Assembly (NCBI RefSeq): GCF_016424485.1
Contig: NZ_JAELUP010000016.1
Coordinates: 81,031-145,030, forward strand
Origin: Paenibacillus roseus
GTDB lineage: Bacteria > Bacillota > Bacilli > Paenibacillales > Paenibacillaceae
Direction: 5' to 3'
DNA: 64,000 bases
The notes under the pieces are model-generated. The model was not told the origin of the DNA. It did not search any database and saw only the letters and a program-made list of their open reading frames with translations. Both the position numbers and the translations under genes were made by a program. Positions 1 through 9,300 of the stretch are shown in pieces (the stretch's first letter is position 1; the number at the start of each line of letters is the position of its first letter).

Positions 1-31
1 ATATTCCAAAGCTCATAAGAGGGAGGTATGC

Positions 32-427
32 TCAGCTTAGTTTGAAAAGGCCCAGCGTGGTGCATTTTTGGGTTTCGTGATCCACCACATCATTCAAATT
101 AATATCAAGAAGATTGGACAAGGCGGACATATAGAACAGATTTCGGCCCAGTTCATCCTTAATGGCATCCCTGCAATGCTCACAAAGTTGGCCGGAAAGA
201 TGATTCTCTACATTGCTTTTGGCTTCTTGCAAACCTATTTCGTCGGTGAAATTTTGCTTTTTGGCGTGAAGTTGTATACAACCGCATTCGGTAACAGCTT
301 TAGTGACGGCGCGATTAACGGTTGCTCCGGTTTGTCCATACTTGGACATGACATCCATCAGGCTGCGATGACGAAGCAGCAGTTCGGATACTTGCTGTTG
401 GAGATGTTCCAGTGTAGGCGCGTTCAA
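32..427 (-). CDS. conserved helical protein of unknown function
   Basis: Predicted 131-residue soluble protein without signal peptide or membrane segment. I do not recognise a characterised function. The sequence is strongly helical, with a Cys-x2-Cys pair in ECGCIQ/CEHC-like contexts and an ELGRNLFYMSAL helix. That pattern resembles the all-alpha MazG-like/DUF1573-style small proteins often annotated here in Paenibacillus, but the family assignment is uncertain. The start is TTG at 427, chosen because GAGGTGG lies just upstream on the minus strand. It is transcribed away from the PIN/TRAM gene and has its own promoter in the shared intergenic region. Confidence 0.75.
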   Translation of the reverse strand: MNAPTLEHLQQQVSELLLRHRSLMDVMSKYGQTGATVNRAVTKAVTECGCIQLHAKKQNFTDEIGLQEAKSNVENHLSGQLCEHCRDAIKDELGRNLFYMSALSNLLDINLNDVVDHETQKCTTLGLFKLS

Positions 428-463
428 TACTCCACCTCATTTCAAATTTACTGACCTGCTTCT

Positions 464-493
464 ATTATAAATTATGAAAACCCGAATTGACAA
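464..493 (-). promoter_or_regulatory. promoter for the minus-strand gene at 32-427
   Basis: On the minus strand TTGTCA (488-493) and TATAAT (464-469) are separated by 18 bases, a good SigA-type match. Transcription would start about 30 bases before the TTG start at 427. On the plus strand TTGACA at 487-492 overlaps it but has no good -10 partner. Confidence 0.6.
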
Positions 494-613
494 AATATAT
501 AATTATTGAAGTTAAGCAGCAGAGAGTAGTCTGAAAATAATGTATGGAAAATTCTTGAAAGACACGATTAGCCTTCCGTTATTTGGACCATAATTGTAAT
601 GGAGGTGATCGTC

Positions 614-1711
614 GTGTTAAAACGAATCATACAAATTCTTGGAATTATTACAGGCGGATACGCAGGTGCAGAGTTGTATCATGGATTTGGCGGCCAGGGG
701 GTCTGGATGGACCCGTCGCTCGCGATACTGCAAAACAGCGGGTTATACTACTCCAGTATCGGAATTGGCATGTTTGCCGGGCTGATTGCAGCTACTTTAG
801 CATCTGAACCCGTCATTCGTCTGTTGAAGCAAATGGCGGACAGTACGGCTGAATTGCCGATGTCCGAGCTGATTTCCCGGGGAGCCGGTCTGGTAGCAGG
901 ACTTGCAATTGCCGCTTTGCTATATCCTGCAGTAGCCGGTTTGGAGGGGGTGGGACGGCTGCTTCCTGCAGTCATGACACTGTTCTTCGGCTATGCAGGT
1001 ATGAGAATCGGCGGATTAAAGAAGGACGAGCTGGCGGCTGGCTACAGCAATTTTTTGGATATCCGGGTGGCAAAGCAGTCGATTTCTGAGGAAGTCGGGT
1101 TTGAAGAACATAAAATTTTGGACACCAGCGTCATTATCGATGGCCGCATCGCGGATATTTGCAAAACCGGATTTATTGAAGGCACGCTGGTTATTCCCGA
1201 ATTTGTACTGGAGGAACTTCAGCACATTGCGGATTCATCCGATCTGCTCAAGCGCAACCGCGGCCGTCGGGGGCTTGATATCTTGAACAAAATTCAAAAG
1301 GAACTGGATGTCCGCGTCCTTGTCTACGAAGGTGATTATGAGGAGATAGGGGAAGTGGACAGCAAACTGGTGAAGCTGGCGAAGGCGCTTGGAGGCAAGG
1401 TTGTGACCAATGACTTCAATTTGAACAAAGTGTGTGAGTTGCAAGGCGTATCCGTACTCAATATTAATGATTTGGCAAATGCGGTGAAGCCTGTCGTGCT
1501 GCCCGGCGAAGAAATTGTAGTTCAGGTTATTAAGGATGGCAAGGAGCATGGCCAAGGTGTTGCTTACTTGGATGACGGCACAATGATTGTTGTCGAGGGC
1601 GGACGCGAATTTATTGGTACGACCATGGAAGTTTTAGTGACCAGTGTGCTTCAGACCTCTGCCGGCCGCATGATTTTTGCCAAGCCAAAGCTGCTGGAGA
1701 AAGCCCAATAG
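614..1711 (+). CDS. PIN/TRAM domain membrane protein, YacL-like
   Basis: Predicted 365-residue protein matching Bacillus YacL in length and layout. About four hydrophobic segments occupy residues 2-130. A PIN nuclease-like domain starts near residue 165, with acidic residues at D170 ([11 protein letters not shown]) and D267 (TNDFNLN). A C-terminal TRAM domain (about 295-355) is likely to bind RNA. PIN plus TRAM suggests a membrane-anchored RNA-processing factor, but no substrate is established. The GTG at 614 is preferred over the ATG at 599 because GGAGGTGATC (601-610) lies in the right place for 614 and overlaps the earlier start. It sits upstream of ispD as in Bacillus. Confidence 0.85.
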   Translation: MLKRIIQILGIITGGYAGAELYHGFGGQGVWMDPSLAILQNSGLYYSSIGIGMFAGLIAATLASEPVIRLLKQMADSTAELPMSELISRGAGLVAGLAIAALLYPAVAGLEGVGRLLPAVMTLFFGYAGMRIGGLKKDELAAGYSNFLDIRVAKQSISEEVGFEEHKILDTSVIIDGRIADICKTGFIEGTLVIPEFVLEELQHIADSSDLLKRNRGRRGLDILNKIQKELDVRVLVYEGDYEEIGEVDSKLVKLAKALGGKVVTNDFNLNKVCELQGVSVLNINDLANAVKPVVLPGEEIVVQVIKDGKEHGQGVAYLDDGTMIVVEGGREFIGTTMEVLVTSVLQTSAGRMIFAKPKLLEKAQ

Positions 1712-1853
1712 TGTCTGTGATTGTGGTATGATAAAGTCAACACGACCATAATCAGGGAGAAGCGGTGTCCAAGATAGCGGGCTTGCGGTTGTAAGCAGGC
1801 TTGAGTCTCCGGATGCTGCTTCATCAGCCTGGCAGTAAGGCAGGGAATGAAAG

Positions 1854-2543
1854 ATGATAATGGAAGCTTGGGGCGCAGTTATTGTTGCCGCCGGCAAAGG
1901 GACCCGAATGGGGACCATTCAGAGCAAGCAATACTTGCCGCTATGCGGCAAGCCGGTACTCGTACATACATTGGAGAAGTTCGAACAGATTGAAGAGGTT
2001 GCCGAGGTTGTCCTTGTTGTCGGAGAACAGGATGTGGGGCTTTGCCGTTCCTATGTGACTGACTACAAGCTGACCAAGGTCAAGGCAGTTGTAGCCGGAG
2101 GCGCAGAGCGCCAGGATTCGGTCTACCGCGGATTGCAGGAACTGGATTCCCGCTGGGTCATGATTCATGACGGCGTGCGTCCGCTGGTGAGCCGGGAAGC
2201 GGTAACCCGCTGCTGTCAGGCAGCCTACAGGCATGGCGCAGCTGTACTCGCTGTTCCTGTGAAGGATACAATCAAACAAGTGAATGATCAGGGCGTGATT
2301 ACCGGTACGCCGGACAGGCAAAGTCTGTGGTCGATTCAGACACCGCAGGCTTTTCAGCGTGCCCAGATTGTCGATGCGCTTGAGCGTGCCGCCGCAGACG
2401 GATTTCTGGGCACGGATGACGCGATGGCTGTGGAGAGAATCGGAGTTCAGGTAGCCGTCGCGCATGGGGAATATACGAATATTAAAATTACGACGCCCGA
2501 AGACTTGCCGATGGCCGAGCTGTGGCTGTCCGGACAGAAATAG
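1854..2543 (+). CDS. ispD: 2-C-methyl-D-erythritol 4-phosphate cytidylyltransferase
   Basis: Third enzyme of the non-mevalonate (MEP) isoprenoid pathway: transfers CMP from CTP to MEP, giving CDP-ME. The 229-residue length is normal for the family. The N-terminal nucleotide-binding signature AAGKGTRMG (about residues 12-20) and the [10 protein letters not shown] and TPQAF motifs are clear. The ATG at 1854 is taken; a second ATG two codons on at 1860 is an alternative, with AAGGCAGGG at 1838-1845 as the ribosome site. ispF follows 25 bases later, so two steps of the pathway are probably co-transcribed. Confidence 0.95.
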   Translation: MIMEAWGAVIVAAGKGTRMGTIQSKQYLPLCGKPVLVHTLEKFEQIEEVAEVVLVVGEQDVGLCRSYVTDYKLTKVKAVVAGGAERQDSVYRGLQELDSRWVMIHDGVRPLVSREAVTRCCQAAYRHGAAVLAVPVKDTIKQVNDQGVITGTPDRQSLWSIQTPQAFQRAQIVDALERAAADGFLGTDDAMAVERIGVQVAVAHGEYTNIKITTPEDLPMAELWLSGQK

Positions 2544-2568
2544 GCTGGGGAAGGGGACTTATTATACC

Positions 2569-3051
2569 ATGATTCGTGTAGGACAAGGCTTTGATGTGCA
2601 TCAGTTGGTTGAGGGAAGACCGTGTATTATCGGAGGGGTAACCATCCCTTATGAGAAAGGGCTGCTCGGCCATTCCGACGCCGATGTGCTGCTTCATGCG
2701 ATCACGGATGCCGTACTCGGAGCGCTCGGACTCGGGGATATCGGGAAGCATTTTCCGGATACGGATGCAGCGTTCAAGGATGCAGATAGCCTGAAGTTGC
2801 TTGAGCAGGTATGGTTGCTTGTGAAGGAGCGCGGCTACAAACTGGGGAATGTGGATTCCACAATTATCGCTCAACGTCCGAAGATGCTGCCTTATATTCC
2901 GCAGATGGCGGAAATTATTGCCCGCGCACTGGAGGCGGATATCTCCCAGGTGAATGTCAAAGCGACGACGACGGAGCAACTCGGCTTTACCGGACGCGGG
3001 GAGGGAATTGCCGCGCAATCGGTTGTCTGTCTTGTCAGGGATGTGCTATGA
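2569..3051 (+). CDS. ispF: 2-C-methyl-D-erythritol 2,4-cyclodiphosphate synthase
   Basis: MEP-pathway enzyme that cyclises CDP-ME 2-phosphate to MEcPP with release of CMP; a homotrimer in known members. The 160-residue protein has the zinc ligands D9, H11 (GFDVHQ) and H43 (the LLHAITD segment after GHSDADV) and the C-terminal [16 protein letters not shown] motif. The frame is open upstream to 2464, but ATG 2569 fits family N-termini ([12 protein letters not shown]). It follows ispD closely and precedes gltX, the order seen in Bacillus and Paenibacillus. Confidence 0.95.
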   Translation: MIRVGQGFDVHQLVEGRPCIIGGVTIPYEKGLLGHSDADVLLHAITDAVLGALGLGDIGKHFPDTDAAFKDADSLKLLEQVWLLVKERGYKLGNVDSTIIAQRPKMLPYIPQMAEIIARALEADISQVNVKATTTEQLGFTGRGEGIAAQSVVCLVRDVL

Positions 3052-3136
3052 TTTGGAACACAAGCTTGTATCGGCTGATTCTGTGCAATAGCGCACACAG
3101 GACGTATACTCTTAAAAATCAGGGGAGGCAACGAGA

Positions 3137-4600
3137 ATGGCACAGGAAGTGAGAGTACGGTATGCACCTTCGCCTACCGGACATTTACATATCGGCAATG
3201 CGCGTACCGCATTGTTCAACTATTTGTTTGCGCGCAAGCATGGCGGCAAGATGATTATTCGCATTGAGGATACGGACGTTAAGAGAAATGTAGTGGGCGG
3301 CGAAGAAAATCAGTTGACGTATTTGAAGTGGCTGGGCATTAGCTGGGATGAGAGCATCGATGTAGGCGGTGGTTACGGTCCTTACCGGCAGACCGAGCGT
3401 CTGGATATTTACCGCGTATATTACGAGGAACTGCTGGAGAAAGGGCTGGCTTATTACTGCTACTGCACGGAAGAGGAGCTGGAGCAGGAGCGCGAGGAGC
3501 AGCTTGCACGCGGAGAGACGCCTCGCTATTCGGGCCGTCACCGTGATCTGACCGAGGAGCAGCGCCGCAGCTTTGAAGCGGAAGGCCGTGTGCCAAGTGT
3601 CCGCTTCCGCGTTCCGGAGGGCAGACGTTATACCTTTAACGATATGGTCAAAGGTGAAATCAGCTTTGATACCGTGGAGATGGGCGACTTTGTTATTGTG
3701 AAGAAAGATGGTATCCCAACCTACAACTTCGCAGTTGTCATCGATGATTACAAGATGGAAATCAGCCACGTCCTGCGAGGCGAAGACCACATCTCCAATA
3801 CGCCGCGGCAATTGATGATTTATGAGGCACTGGACTGGGAGCCGCCGCAGTTCGGCCATATGACGCTTATCGTTAATGAGCAGCGCAAGAAGCTCAGCAA
3901 GCGTGACGAGTCCATCATTCAATTCATCGAGCAGTATGATAATCTTGGCTATTTGCCGGAGACGCTGTTCAACTTTATTGCTCTGCTTGGCTGGTCGCCG
4001 GAAGGGGAGCAGGAGATTTTCACCCGGGAAGAACTGACGGACATTTTCGACGCTTCCCGCCTGAGCAAGAGTCCTGCTGTTTTTGATACTCAGAAGCTGG
4101 CCTGGATGAATAATGAATATCTTAAAAAGGCGGAGTTGCCCCGCGTAGTCGGCCTGTGCTTGCCTCATCTGCAGAAGGCTGGCAAAGTCGGTGCAGAGCT
4201 GGATACAGCCGAGTACGATTGGGTTACCAGTCTGATTGGGCTTTATCAGGACAAACTGCGCAGCGCGGCGGATATCGTGGAACTGACCGAGCTGTTCTTC
4301 CGCGAAGGCCCGGCGGATGAAGCAGAGGCGGCAGCTGTATTGGTCGAAGAACAAGTTCCGGCTGTACTGTCGGCTTTCTCCGGCCAGATTGAAGCGGCAG
4401 GAGACGCCGAGTTTTCTGCGGATGCAATCAAGGCGATGATCAAGGCGGTACAGCAGGAGACAGGCTTCAAGGGCAAGCAATTATTTATGCCGATCCGTGC
4501 TGCGCTGACAGGACAGACTCATGGACCGGATTTGAATGAGACCATTCGCTTGCTCGGCAAGCAAAAGGTGCTGGCAAGATTAGGTACCCGCCTGGGTTGA
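3137..4600 (+). CDS. gltX: glutamyl-tRNA synthetase
   Basis: Class I aminoacyl-tRNA synthetase, 487 residues, which activates glutamate with ATP and charges tRNA-Glu. The HIGH-type motif is in [13 protein letters not shown] near residues 11-23. The KMSKS-type motif is KLSKR at residues 252-256. A zinc-site-like cluster YCYCTEEE lies between them, and the C-terminal helical anticodon-binding region is present. In Bacillus this enzyme also misacylates tRNA-Gln for GatCAB correction; whether that holds here is inference. The ATG follows GGGGAGG. A promoter that overlaps the end of this gene starts the following cys transcript. Confidence 0.96.
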   Translation: MAQEVRVRYAPSPTGHLHIGNARTALFNYLFARKHGGKMIIRIEDTDVKRNVVGGEENQLTYLKWLGISWDESIDVGGGYGPYRQTERLDIYRVYYEELLEKGLAYYCYCTEEELEQEREEQLARGETPRYSGRHRDLTEEQRRSFEAEGRVPSVRFRVPEGRRYTFNDMVKGEISFDTVEMGDFVIVKKDGIPTYNFAVVIDDYKMEISHVLRGEDHISNTPRQLMIYEALDWEPPQFGHMTLIVNEQRKKLSKRDESIIQFIEQYDNLGYLPETLFNFIALLGWSPEGEQEIFTREELTDIFDASRLSKSPAVFDTQKLAWMNNEYLKKAELPRVVGLCLPHLQKAGKVGAELDTAEYDWVTSLIGLYQDKLRSAADIVELTELFFREGPADEAEAAAVLVEEQVPAVLSAFSGQIEAAGDAEFSADAIKAMIKAVQQETGFKGKQLFMPIRAALTGQTHGPDLNETIRLLGKQKVLARLGTRLG

Positions 4601-4610
4601 TGGTTTGTTC

Positions 4611-4639
4611 TTGTCAACCCTAATCTAAACAGTTATACT
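4611..4639 (+). promoter_or_regulatory. promoter of the cysE-cysS transcript
   Basis: TTGTCA (4611-4616) and TATACT (4634-4639) with 17-base spacing, just after the gltX stop. Transcription from about 4646 would place the whole T-box leader in the 5' untranslated region. Confidence 0.6.
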
Positions 4640-4645
4640 AGGGTC

Positions 4646-5010
4646 ATTAAGAATGAACAGCGTTTCGATACATTTTCATAGTGAAGGCTTTGAACAGGAA
4701 AAGTACGTTTTGAAGGGATTCTCAGAGAGGACAACCGGCGCGTGAAACCCTGCATGCTTCTTGAAGTATATTCAGATGCGCCAGGCTGGAAGTTGTCTAG
4801 TTCCCAAGACGAAAAATGCACCTGGGAGCCTTGCTCCGATCCGAATACAATTTGCCGTCTCAGTCGGCTGGTTGATTCGGGGTAGGCGGCAACGTCAAGT
4901 CCGCGTTACAGGGCATAAAGGGACGGAACAGGTCTGGCTGTTTTCGCCCGAAAGCGGAGTGGAACCACGATCATACGTCTTCGCAGCCAAGTGCTGCGGG
5001 GCGTTTTTTT
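4646..5010 (+). promoter_or_regulatory. T-box leader, probably cysteine-specific
   Basis: The 5' leader of cysE-cysS has T-box riboswitch hallmarks. An AGAGAG-type stem I stretch lies near 4725-4735. The T-box sequence GGAGTGGAACCACG is at 4957-4970. It is followed by an intrinsic terminator with arms 4976-4987 and 4993-5003 and T7 at 5004-5010. Uncharged tRNA binding would stabilise the antiterminator and allow read-through. TGC at 4777-4779, followed by a purine, is my best guess for the specifier codon, which agrees with a cysteine operon. The specifier is inferred by eye and has not been folded. The rest of the 4601-5131 gap holds no coding region. Confidence 0.8.
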
Positions 5011-5131
5011 ATTATATAAAAAGAGATCTGTATGCTGAAGCCTGCGTTTTGGTTCCTGGAAAGTTCGCTTGTACATCATGAAGCGAGGCAACAGTATATG
5101 GCAAGAAGCGTATTGTAAAGGGGGGCGTGCG

Positions 5132-5800
5132 ATGTTCAGGAGTTTCAAGTCAGATATTCAGGCCGTTTTTGAGAATGATCCTGCGGCGCGCAGCAAGTTT
5201 GAAGTTATCTTCACGTATTCAGGATTGCATGCCATCTGGTCGCATCGCATCGCTCACTTTTTGTACCGGAAACGCTGCTTCACCTTGGCCCGCATGGTGT
5301 CACAGATCAGCCGTTTCTTCACAGGTATCGAGATTCACCCGGGAGCGGTAATCGGAGAGCGGTTCTTTATCGACCATGGGATGGGGGTTGTCATTGGGGA
5401 GACCTGTATAATCGGAGATGATGTCGTGATTTATCAAGGCGTTACACTTGGGGGAACGGGGAAAGAGAAAGGCAAGCGGCATCCGACTATCGGCGATCAT
5501 GTTGTCATAGGTTCGGGTGCGAAAGTGCTTGGCAGCTTTACGGTCGGCGAAGGCTCCAGTATCGGGGCCAATTCGGTTGTCGTTCGGGAGGTGCCGCCGT
5601 TCAGCACCGTTGTCGGAATTCCCGGGAAAATCGTGCGGAGCAACGGCCGACGGGTTGCCGACCGTTTGGATCATAGCCATCTGCCCGATCCGGTTGTTGA
5701 CACCTGCCGCCAGCTTCAGGCAGAGCTGGATGAGATGAGGGAACAAGTGGAAAGAATGAAGGATAAAGCCAGGCAGCCGGTAGGCAGCGGAGGAGAGTGA
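5132..5800 (+). CDS. cysE: serine O-acetyltransferase
   Basis: Acetylates L-serine with acetyl-CoA to give O-acetylserine, the committed step of cysteine synthesis. The protein is 222 residues, the short Bacillus-type form. A helical N-terminal region is followed by a left-handed beta-helix of hexapeptide repeats (about residues 75-190) with the catalytic-loop motif [11 protein letters not shown] and [11 protein letters not shown]. The tail after residue 200 is charged and may be coiled. The ATG at 5132 is preceded by AAAGGGGGG; the in-frame ATG at 5069 has no such site. It lies behind the T-box and four bases before cysS. Confidence 0.94.
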   Translation: MFRSFKSDIQAVFENDPAARSKFEVIFTYSGLHAIWSHRIAHFLYRKRCFTLARMVSQISRFFTGIEIHPGAVIGERFFIDHGMGVVIGETCIIGDDVVIYQGVTLGGTGKEKGKRHPTIGDHVVIGSGAKVLGSFTVGEGSSIGANSVVVREVPPFSTVVGIPGKIVRSNGRRVADRLDHSHLPDPVVDTCRQLQAELDEMREQVERMKDKARQPVGSGGE

Positions 5801-5803
5801 CGA

Positions 5804-7237
5804 ATGACTGTTTATATTTATAATACATTGAGCCGTGAGAAAGAGGCTTTTGTTACACAGGAGCCGGGTAAAGTGAAAATGTATGTATGTGGTCCTACCG
5901 TTTACGATTACATTCATATCGGGAACGCAAGACCGGTGATTTTCTTTGATACGGTGCGCCGTTACCTGGAGTTGAGCGGCTATGAAGTCAATTATATTAT
6001 GAATTTCACGGACGTAGATGACAAGTTGATCCGCAAGGCAGAACAAATGGGCGCCACCGTGCCGGAAGTTGCCCAAACCTTTATTGACGCATTCAATGAA
6101 GATGTTGCCGCTTTGGGAGTAAGGCAAGCGACAGGCAATCCAAGGGTCACGGAAAATATTCCGGAGATTATTGATCTTATCTCAGAGCTTGTTGATAAGG
6201 GTGCAGCTTATGCCAGTGAAGGCGACGTCTATTTCCGGACATCATCCTTCGAAGACTACGGCAAACTGTCCCACCAGAACATTGAAGAACTGCAGATGGG
6301 AATTCGGATTGAAATCGGCGAGCGGAAGGAGAGCGCCCAGGATTTTGTGCTGTGGAAAGGTGCAAAACCGGGTGAGATCAAGTGGGATAGTCCATGGGGG
6401 CCGGGACGTCCAGGCTGGCATATTGAATGCTCGGCCATGGCGCGCAAATATTTGGGTGATACGCTTGATCTCCACGGCGGAGGGGCTGATCTGCAGTTCC
6501 CGCATCATGAGTGCGAGGTAGCTCAATCGGAGTCCTGCACAGGTCATCCGCTGGCCAACTACTGGATGCATAACGGGTATATCAATATTGATAATAAAAA
6601 AATGTCGAAATCTCTCGGCAACGGCATCACGGTAAGGGTGTTGCTGGAGCGGGCAAAGCCACAGGCAATCCGTTACTTTATGCTCTCGACCCATTATCGC
6701 AGCCCGCTTAACTTTAATGATCTCACCATAGAGCAAGCTCAAAGCAGTGTGGATCGGATAGCCAACTGCGAAGCTAATCTGGAGCACCGGCTGCAGGCGC
6801 TGGGTAGTTTGGCTCATCAGGAACCGTCCGCTATTGGTCTTGAAGCAAGAGAAGCTGTGCTGGCGCGGCTTGAGGAGATTGAAGCGGCTTTCCACAGCAA
6901 AATGAGCGACGATTTCAATACGCCGGATGCAATTACGGCTGTCTTTGAACTGGTGAATGAAGCGAACCAGTATTTGCAGCGGGAGGTTGCCGAAGCGGTG
7001 GTGCTCAAGACGTTGTTGGCGAAGCTGCGCAAGTTTGACGATGCGCTTGGCGTGCTGCCGCTGCCGCAAGCGCAACCAGAACTTCTGGATGAAGAGGTAG
7101 ACCGCTTGATTGAGGAGCGCATTGAAGCGCGCCGGACGAAAAATTGGGCACGCGCCGATGAGATCAGAGATGCGCTGGCAGACCAAGGCATCCTGCTTGA
7201 GGATACGCCTCAGGGTATTCGCTGGCGGCGCAAATGA
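5804..7237 (+). CDS. cysS: cysteinyl-tRNA synthetase
   Basis: Class I synthetase, 477 residues, which charges tRNA-Cys. The HIGH motif is in VYDYIHIGNARP near residues 30-41 and KMSKS in KKMSKSLGN. Zinc ligands are visible as C28 (YVCGPT), the WHIECSAM cysteine and the HHEC cluster. The DALR-type anticodon-binding helices follow. Translation starts at ATG 5804 behind GGAGG and the stop overlaps the mrnC start. It shares the T-box transcript with cysE, so cysteine synthesis and cysteine charging respond to the same uncharged tRNA. Confidence 0.96.
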   Translation: MTVYIYNTLSREKEAFVTQEPGKVKMYVCGPTVYDYIHIGNARPVIFFDTVRRYLELSGYEVNYIMNFTDVDDKLIRKAEQMGATVPEVAQTFIDAFNEDVAALGVRQATGNPRVTENIPEIIDLISELVDKGAAYASEGDVYFRTSSFEDYGKLSHQNIEELQMGIRIEIGERKESAQDFVLWKGAKPGEIKWDSPWGPGRPGWHIECSAMARKYLGDTLDLHGGGADLQFPHHECEVAQSESCTGHPLANYWMHNGYINIDNKKMSKSLGNGITVRVLLERAKPQAIRYFMLSTHYRSPLNFNDLTIEQAQSSVDRIANCEANLEHRLQALGSLAHQEPSAIGLEAREAVLARLEEIEAAFHSKMSDDFNTPDAITAVFELVNEANQYLQREVAEAVVLKTLLAKLRKFDDALGVLPLPQAQPELLDEEVDRLIEERIEARRTKNWARADEIRDALADQGILLEDTPQGIRWRRK

Positions 7238-7725
7238 TGGATAACGAGAATGTAAGAGTTGCAGGAGTTCTGGCAGGTGTGGAGGAAACGCGCGCAGGAC
7301 TGTGGTTTCATTCCCCTGCCAAGGAGCCGAACCAGCTCAGCCCGGTCGTGCTTGCTTATATCGGCGACGCTGTGTTTGAACTGCTAATTCGCCAGTATCT
7401 GATTTCACAGCCTAACCACAAGCTGCATCATTTGCACAAGGAAGCAATCTCTCGGGTCTCAGCGAAGGCTCAGTGCGCGCTTCTGCAAAGACTGATGCCG
7501 GCGCTTACGGAAGAAGAGGCGGACATCGTGCGGCGTGGGCGCAATGCTAAGAGTGGAAATCCGCCGAAAAATGCAGACCCGCATGATTATCGCCAAGCTA
7601 CTGCATTAGAGTGCCTGTTCGGTTACTTATACTATCAGCAGCGCAGCGAGCGCATACATGAGCTGCTTGACATTGCGATACAAAGAACTTCGACCGCTGC
7701 GCACGAAGAGGAGGAGAACACATGA
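7234..7725 (+). CDS. mrnC: Mini-ribonuclease III
   Basis: RNase III catalytic domain without a dsRNA-binding domain; in Bacillus it matures 23S rRNA ends. The 163-residue protein has the signature AYIGDAVFELLIR with acidic residues D45 and E49. About 22 residues precede the usual N-terminus, so the protein is somewhat longer than Bacillus MrnC. The start ATG at 7234 overlaps the cysS stop (ATGA) and ATG 7237 is an alternative. The stop overlaps the rlmB start, so cysS-mrnC-rlmB are translationally coupled. Confidence 0.93.
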   Translation: MMDNENVRVAGVLAGVEETRAGLWFHSPAKEPNQLSPVVLAYIGDAVFELLIRQYLISQPNHKLHHLHKEAISRVSAKAQCALLQRLMPALTEEEADIVRRGRNAKSGNPPKNADPHDYRQATALECLFGYLYYQQRSERIHELLDIAIQRTSTAAHEEEENT

Positions 7726-8525
7726 CAGAACAGGAAAAACAGGAAGATTGGATTGCAGGCAAGCATCCCGTGCTGGAAGCGCTGAGGTCCGGCAGAGAGA
7801 TCAATAAAATTTTGATTGCCGAGCAAGCGCAGAAACATGCGGTGCTCCCGATTATAACCGAAGCGAAGAAACTTGGCATCGTCATTCAAAATGTGGACAA
7901 GCGCAAGCTGGATCAAGTGTCCGGCGGTGTACAGCATCAGGGGGTTGCAGCGCAAGTTGCGGCATACCGCTATGCCGAAATAGATGAATTGCTGGCGTAT
8001 GCCCGCTCCAAAGGCGAAGAGCCGCTTATTCTGCTGCTGGATGAGATTGAAGACCCGCATAATCTGGGTTCCATTCTGCGGACTGCAGAATGCACGGGCG
8101 TACACGGGGTTATCATTCCCAAGCGGAGATCGGCTTCCCTCAATGCAACGGTGTCCAAGACGTCGGCTGGTGCAGCCGAGCACGTGCTGGTAGCCCGCGT
8201 CACCAATATGGCTCAGACGATTGACCGGTTAAAGGAAGAGGGAGTTTGGATCGCAGGTGCCGATGTGGCTGCCAAGGGCGATGTCTATCAGGCCAATTTT
8301 AATATGCCGCTGGGTCTTGTTATCGGCAATGAGAGCAAAGGAATGGGCAGGCTCATCAAGGAAAAATGCGACTTTCTGGTCAAACTGCCGATGCTGGGCA
8401 AGCTGAATTCGCTGAATGCATCAGTTGCTGCCGGCGTATTGATGTATGAAGTTGTACGGCAGCGGCTCGGACAGGCGGGGAACCAGGCAAAGTTGGCTAC
8501 AAGCCCGGCAGTGCAGAGTGAGTAA
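7722..8525 (+). CDS. rlmB: 23S rRNA 2'-O-ribose methyltransferase, RlmB/TrmH (SpoU) family
   Basis: SPOUT-class methyltransferase, 267 residues. An N-terminal substrate-binding domain (about 8-85) precedes the knotted catalytic domain with motifs NLGSILRTAECTG, LVIGNESKGMG and KLNSLNASVAAGVLMYE. The family methylates the ribose of G2251-equivalent in the peptidyl-transferase region of 23S rRNA. The ATG overlaps the mrnC stop. Its position after MrnC joins two steps of 23S maturation in one operon. Confidence 0.93.
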   Translation: MTEQEKQEDWIAGKHPVLEALRSGREINKILIAEQAQKHAVLPIITEAKKLGIVIQNVDKRKLDQVSGGVQHQGVAAQVAAYRYAEIDELLAYARSKGEEPLILLLDEIEDPHNLGSILRTAECTGVHGVIIPKRRSASLNATVSKTSAGAAEHVLVARVTNMAQTIDRLKEEGVWIAGADVAAKGDVYQANFNMPLGLVIGNESKGMGRLIKEKCDFLVKLPMLGKLNSLNASVAAGVLMYEVVRQRLGQAGNQAKLATSPAVQSE

Positions 8526-8528
8526 GTC

Positions 8529-9050
8529 ATGAGCCGGCATCGTGACATCCTTCTTGTGGACGGATACAATATCATAGGCGCCTGGCCTGACCTGGAACGA
8601 CTAAAGGAGGTTGGTCTAGAGGAGGCGCGCGATCGTCTGCTTGATCTTCTGGCTGACTATCAGGGGTTTACAGGGATGCAGATCTACGTTATTTTTGACG
8701 CGCATCAGGTTCCGGGGCTTGGCGCTTCCTACCATCAGCATCAGTTGACTGTGCTGTATACCAAGGAGAAGGAGACAGCCGACGAATGCATTGAGCGGCT
8801 CGTGGTGGAGCTGACCAGAAGAGGGCGCAACATTTATGTTGCTACCTCGGATCTGGTTGAGCAGCACGTTGCTTTTGGCAAAGGCGCATTGCGCGTATCC
8901 GCCCGGGAACTGCTGATCAACATTGAGCAGAACCAGAAGGCGATTAACACGAAGGTAAAGTCAGAGAATACGAACAAGCGCAATTCGCTCGATGACATTG
9001 TCAGCCTGGATGTATGGAGCCGGCTTGAAAAAATGCGCAGAGGAGAATAA
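8529..9050 (+). CDS. rae1: NYN-domain ribosome-associated endonuclease, Rae1/YacP
   Basis: A 173-residue PIN-like NYN domain protein with the signature LLVDGYNIIGAW (D11) and IYVIFDAHQVPG. In Bacillus subtilis Rae1 enters the ribosomal A site and cuts mRNA during translation; the same role here is inferred from sequence and conserved position. It begins three bases after rlmB. The C-terminal 30 residues are lysine- and asparagine-rich and likely flexible. Confidence 0.9.
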   Translation: MSRHRDILLVDGYNIIGAWPDLERLKEVGLEEARDRLLDLLADYQGFTGMQIYVIFDAHQVPGLGASYHQHQLTVLYTKEKETADECIERLVVELTRRGRNIYVATSDLVEQHVAFGKGALRVSARELLINIEQNQKAINTKVKSENTNKRNSLDDIVSLDVWSRLEKMRRGE

Positions 9051-9107
9051 GGTTTTTCTTTTTATACAATTAAATGTATATTTTGGTTATTTTCAAAAGC
9101 TTCCTTA

Positions 9108-9137
9108 TTGACGGGGTTAGGTTACATAATGTATACT
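9108..9137 (+). promoter_or_regulatory. promoter upstream of sigH
   Basis: TTGACG (9108-9113) and TATACT (9132-9137) are 18 bases apart in the AT-rich gap between rae1 and sigH. That would leave a 5' untranslated region of about 155 bases. In Bacillus spo0H is controlled by AbrB at such an AT-rich promoter; I cannot confirm this from sequence. Confidence 0.5.
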
Positions 9138-9300
9138 GACTCTATGTATAATTATTGATTTCTATGAAATACCAGTATTTTGATCGCTTTATTTGCTGTG
9201 GACGATGAGAGTTCTATCAGACGGCAGCAGCCACCTTTACGCTAGATTATTCGTTGCTAGGTCAGAGCAATGTATGCCTTGCAGGCCGGAGGGATAGTTA

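Noticed and set aside
68..454. A 128-codon plus-strand open frame at the left edge
   Set aside because: It is opposite the minus-strand gene at 32-427, which has a TTG start with a ribosome site and its own promoter.
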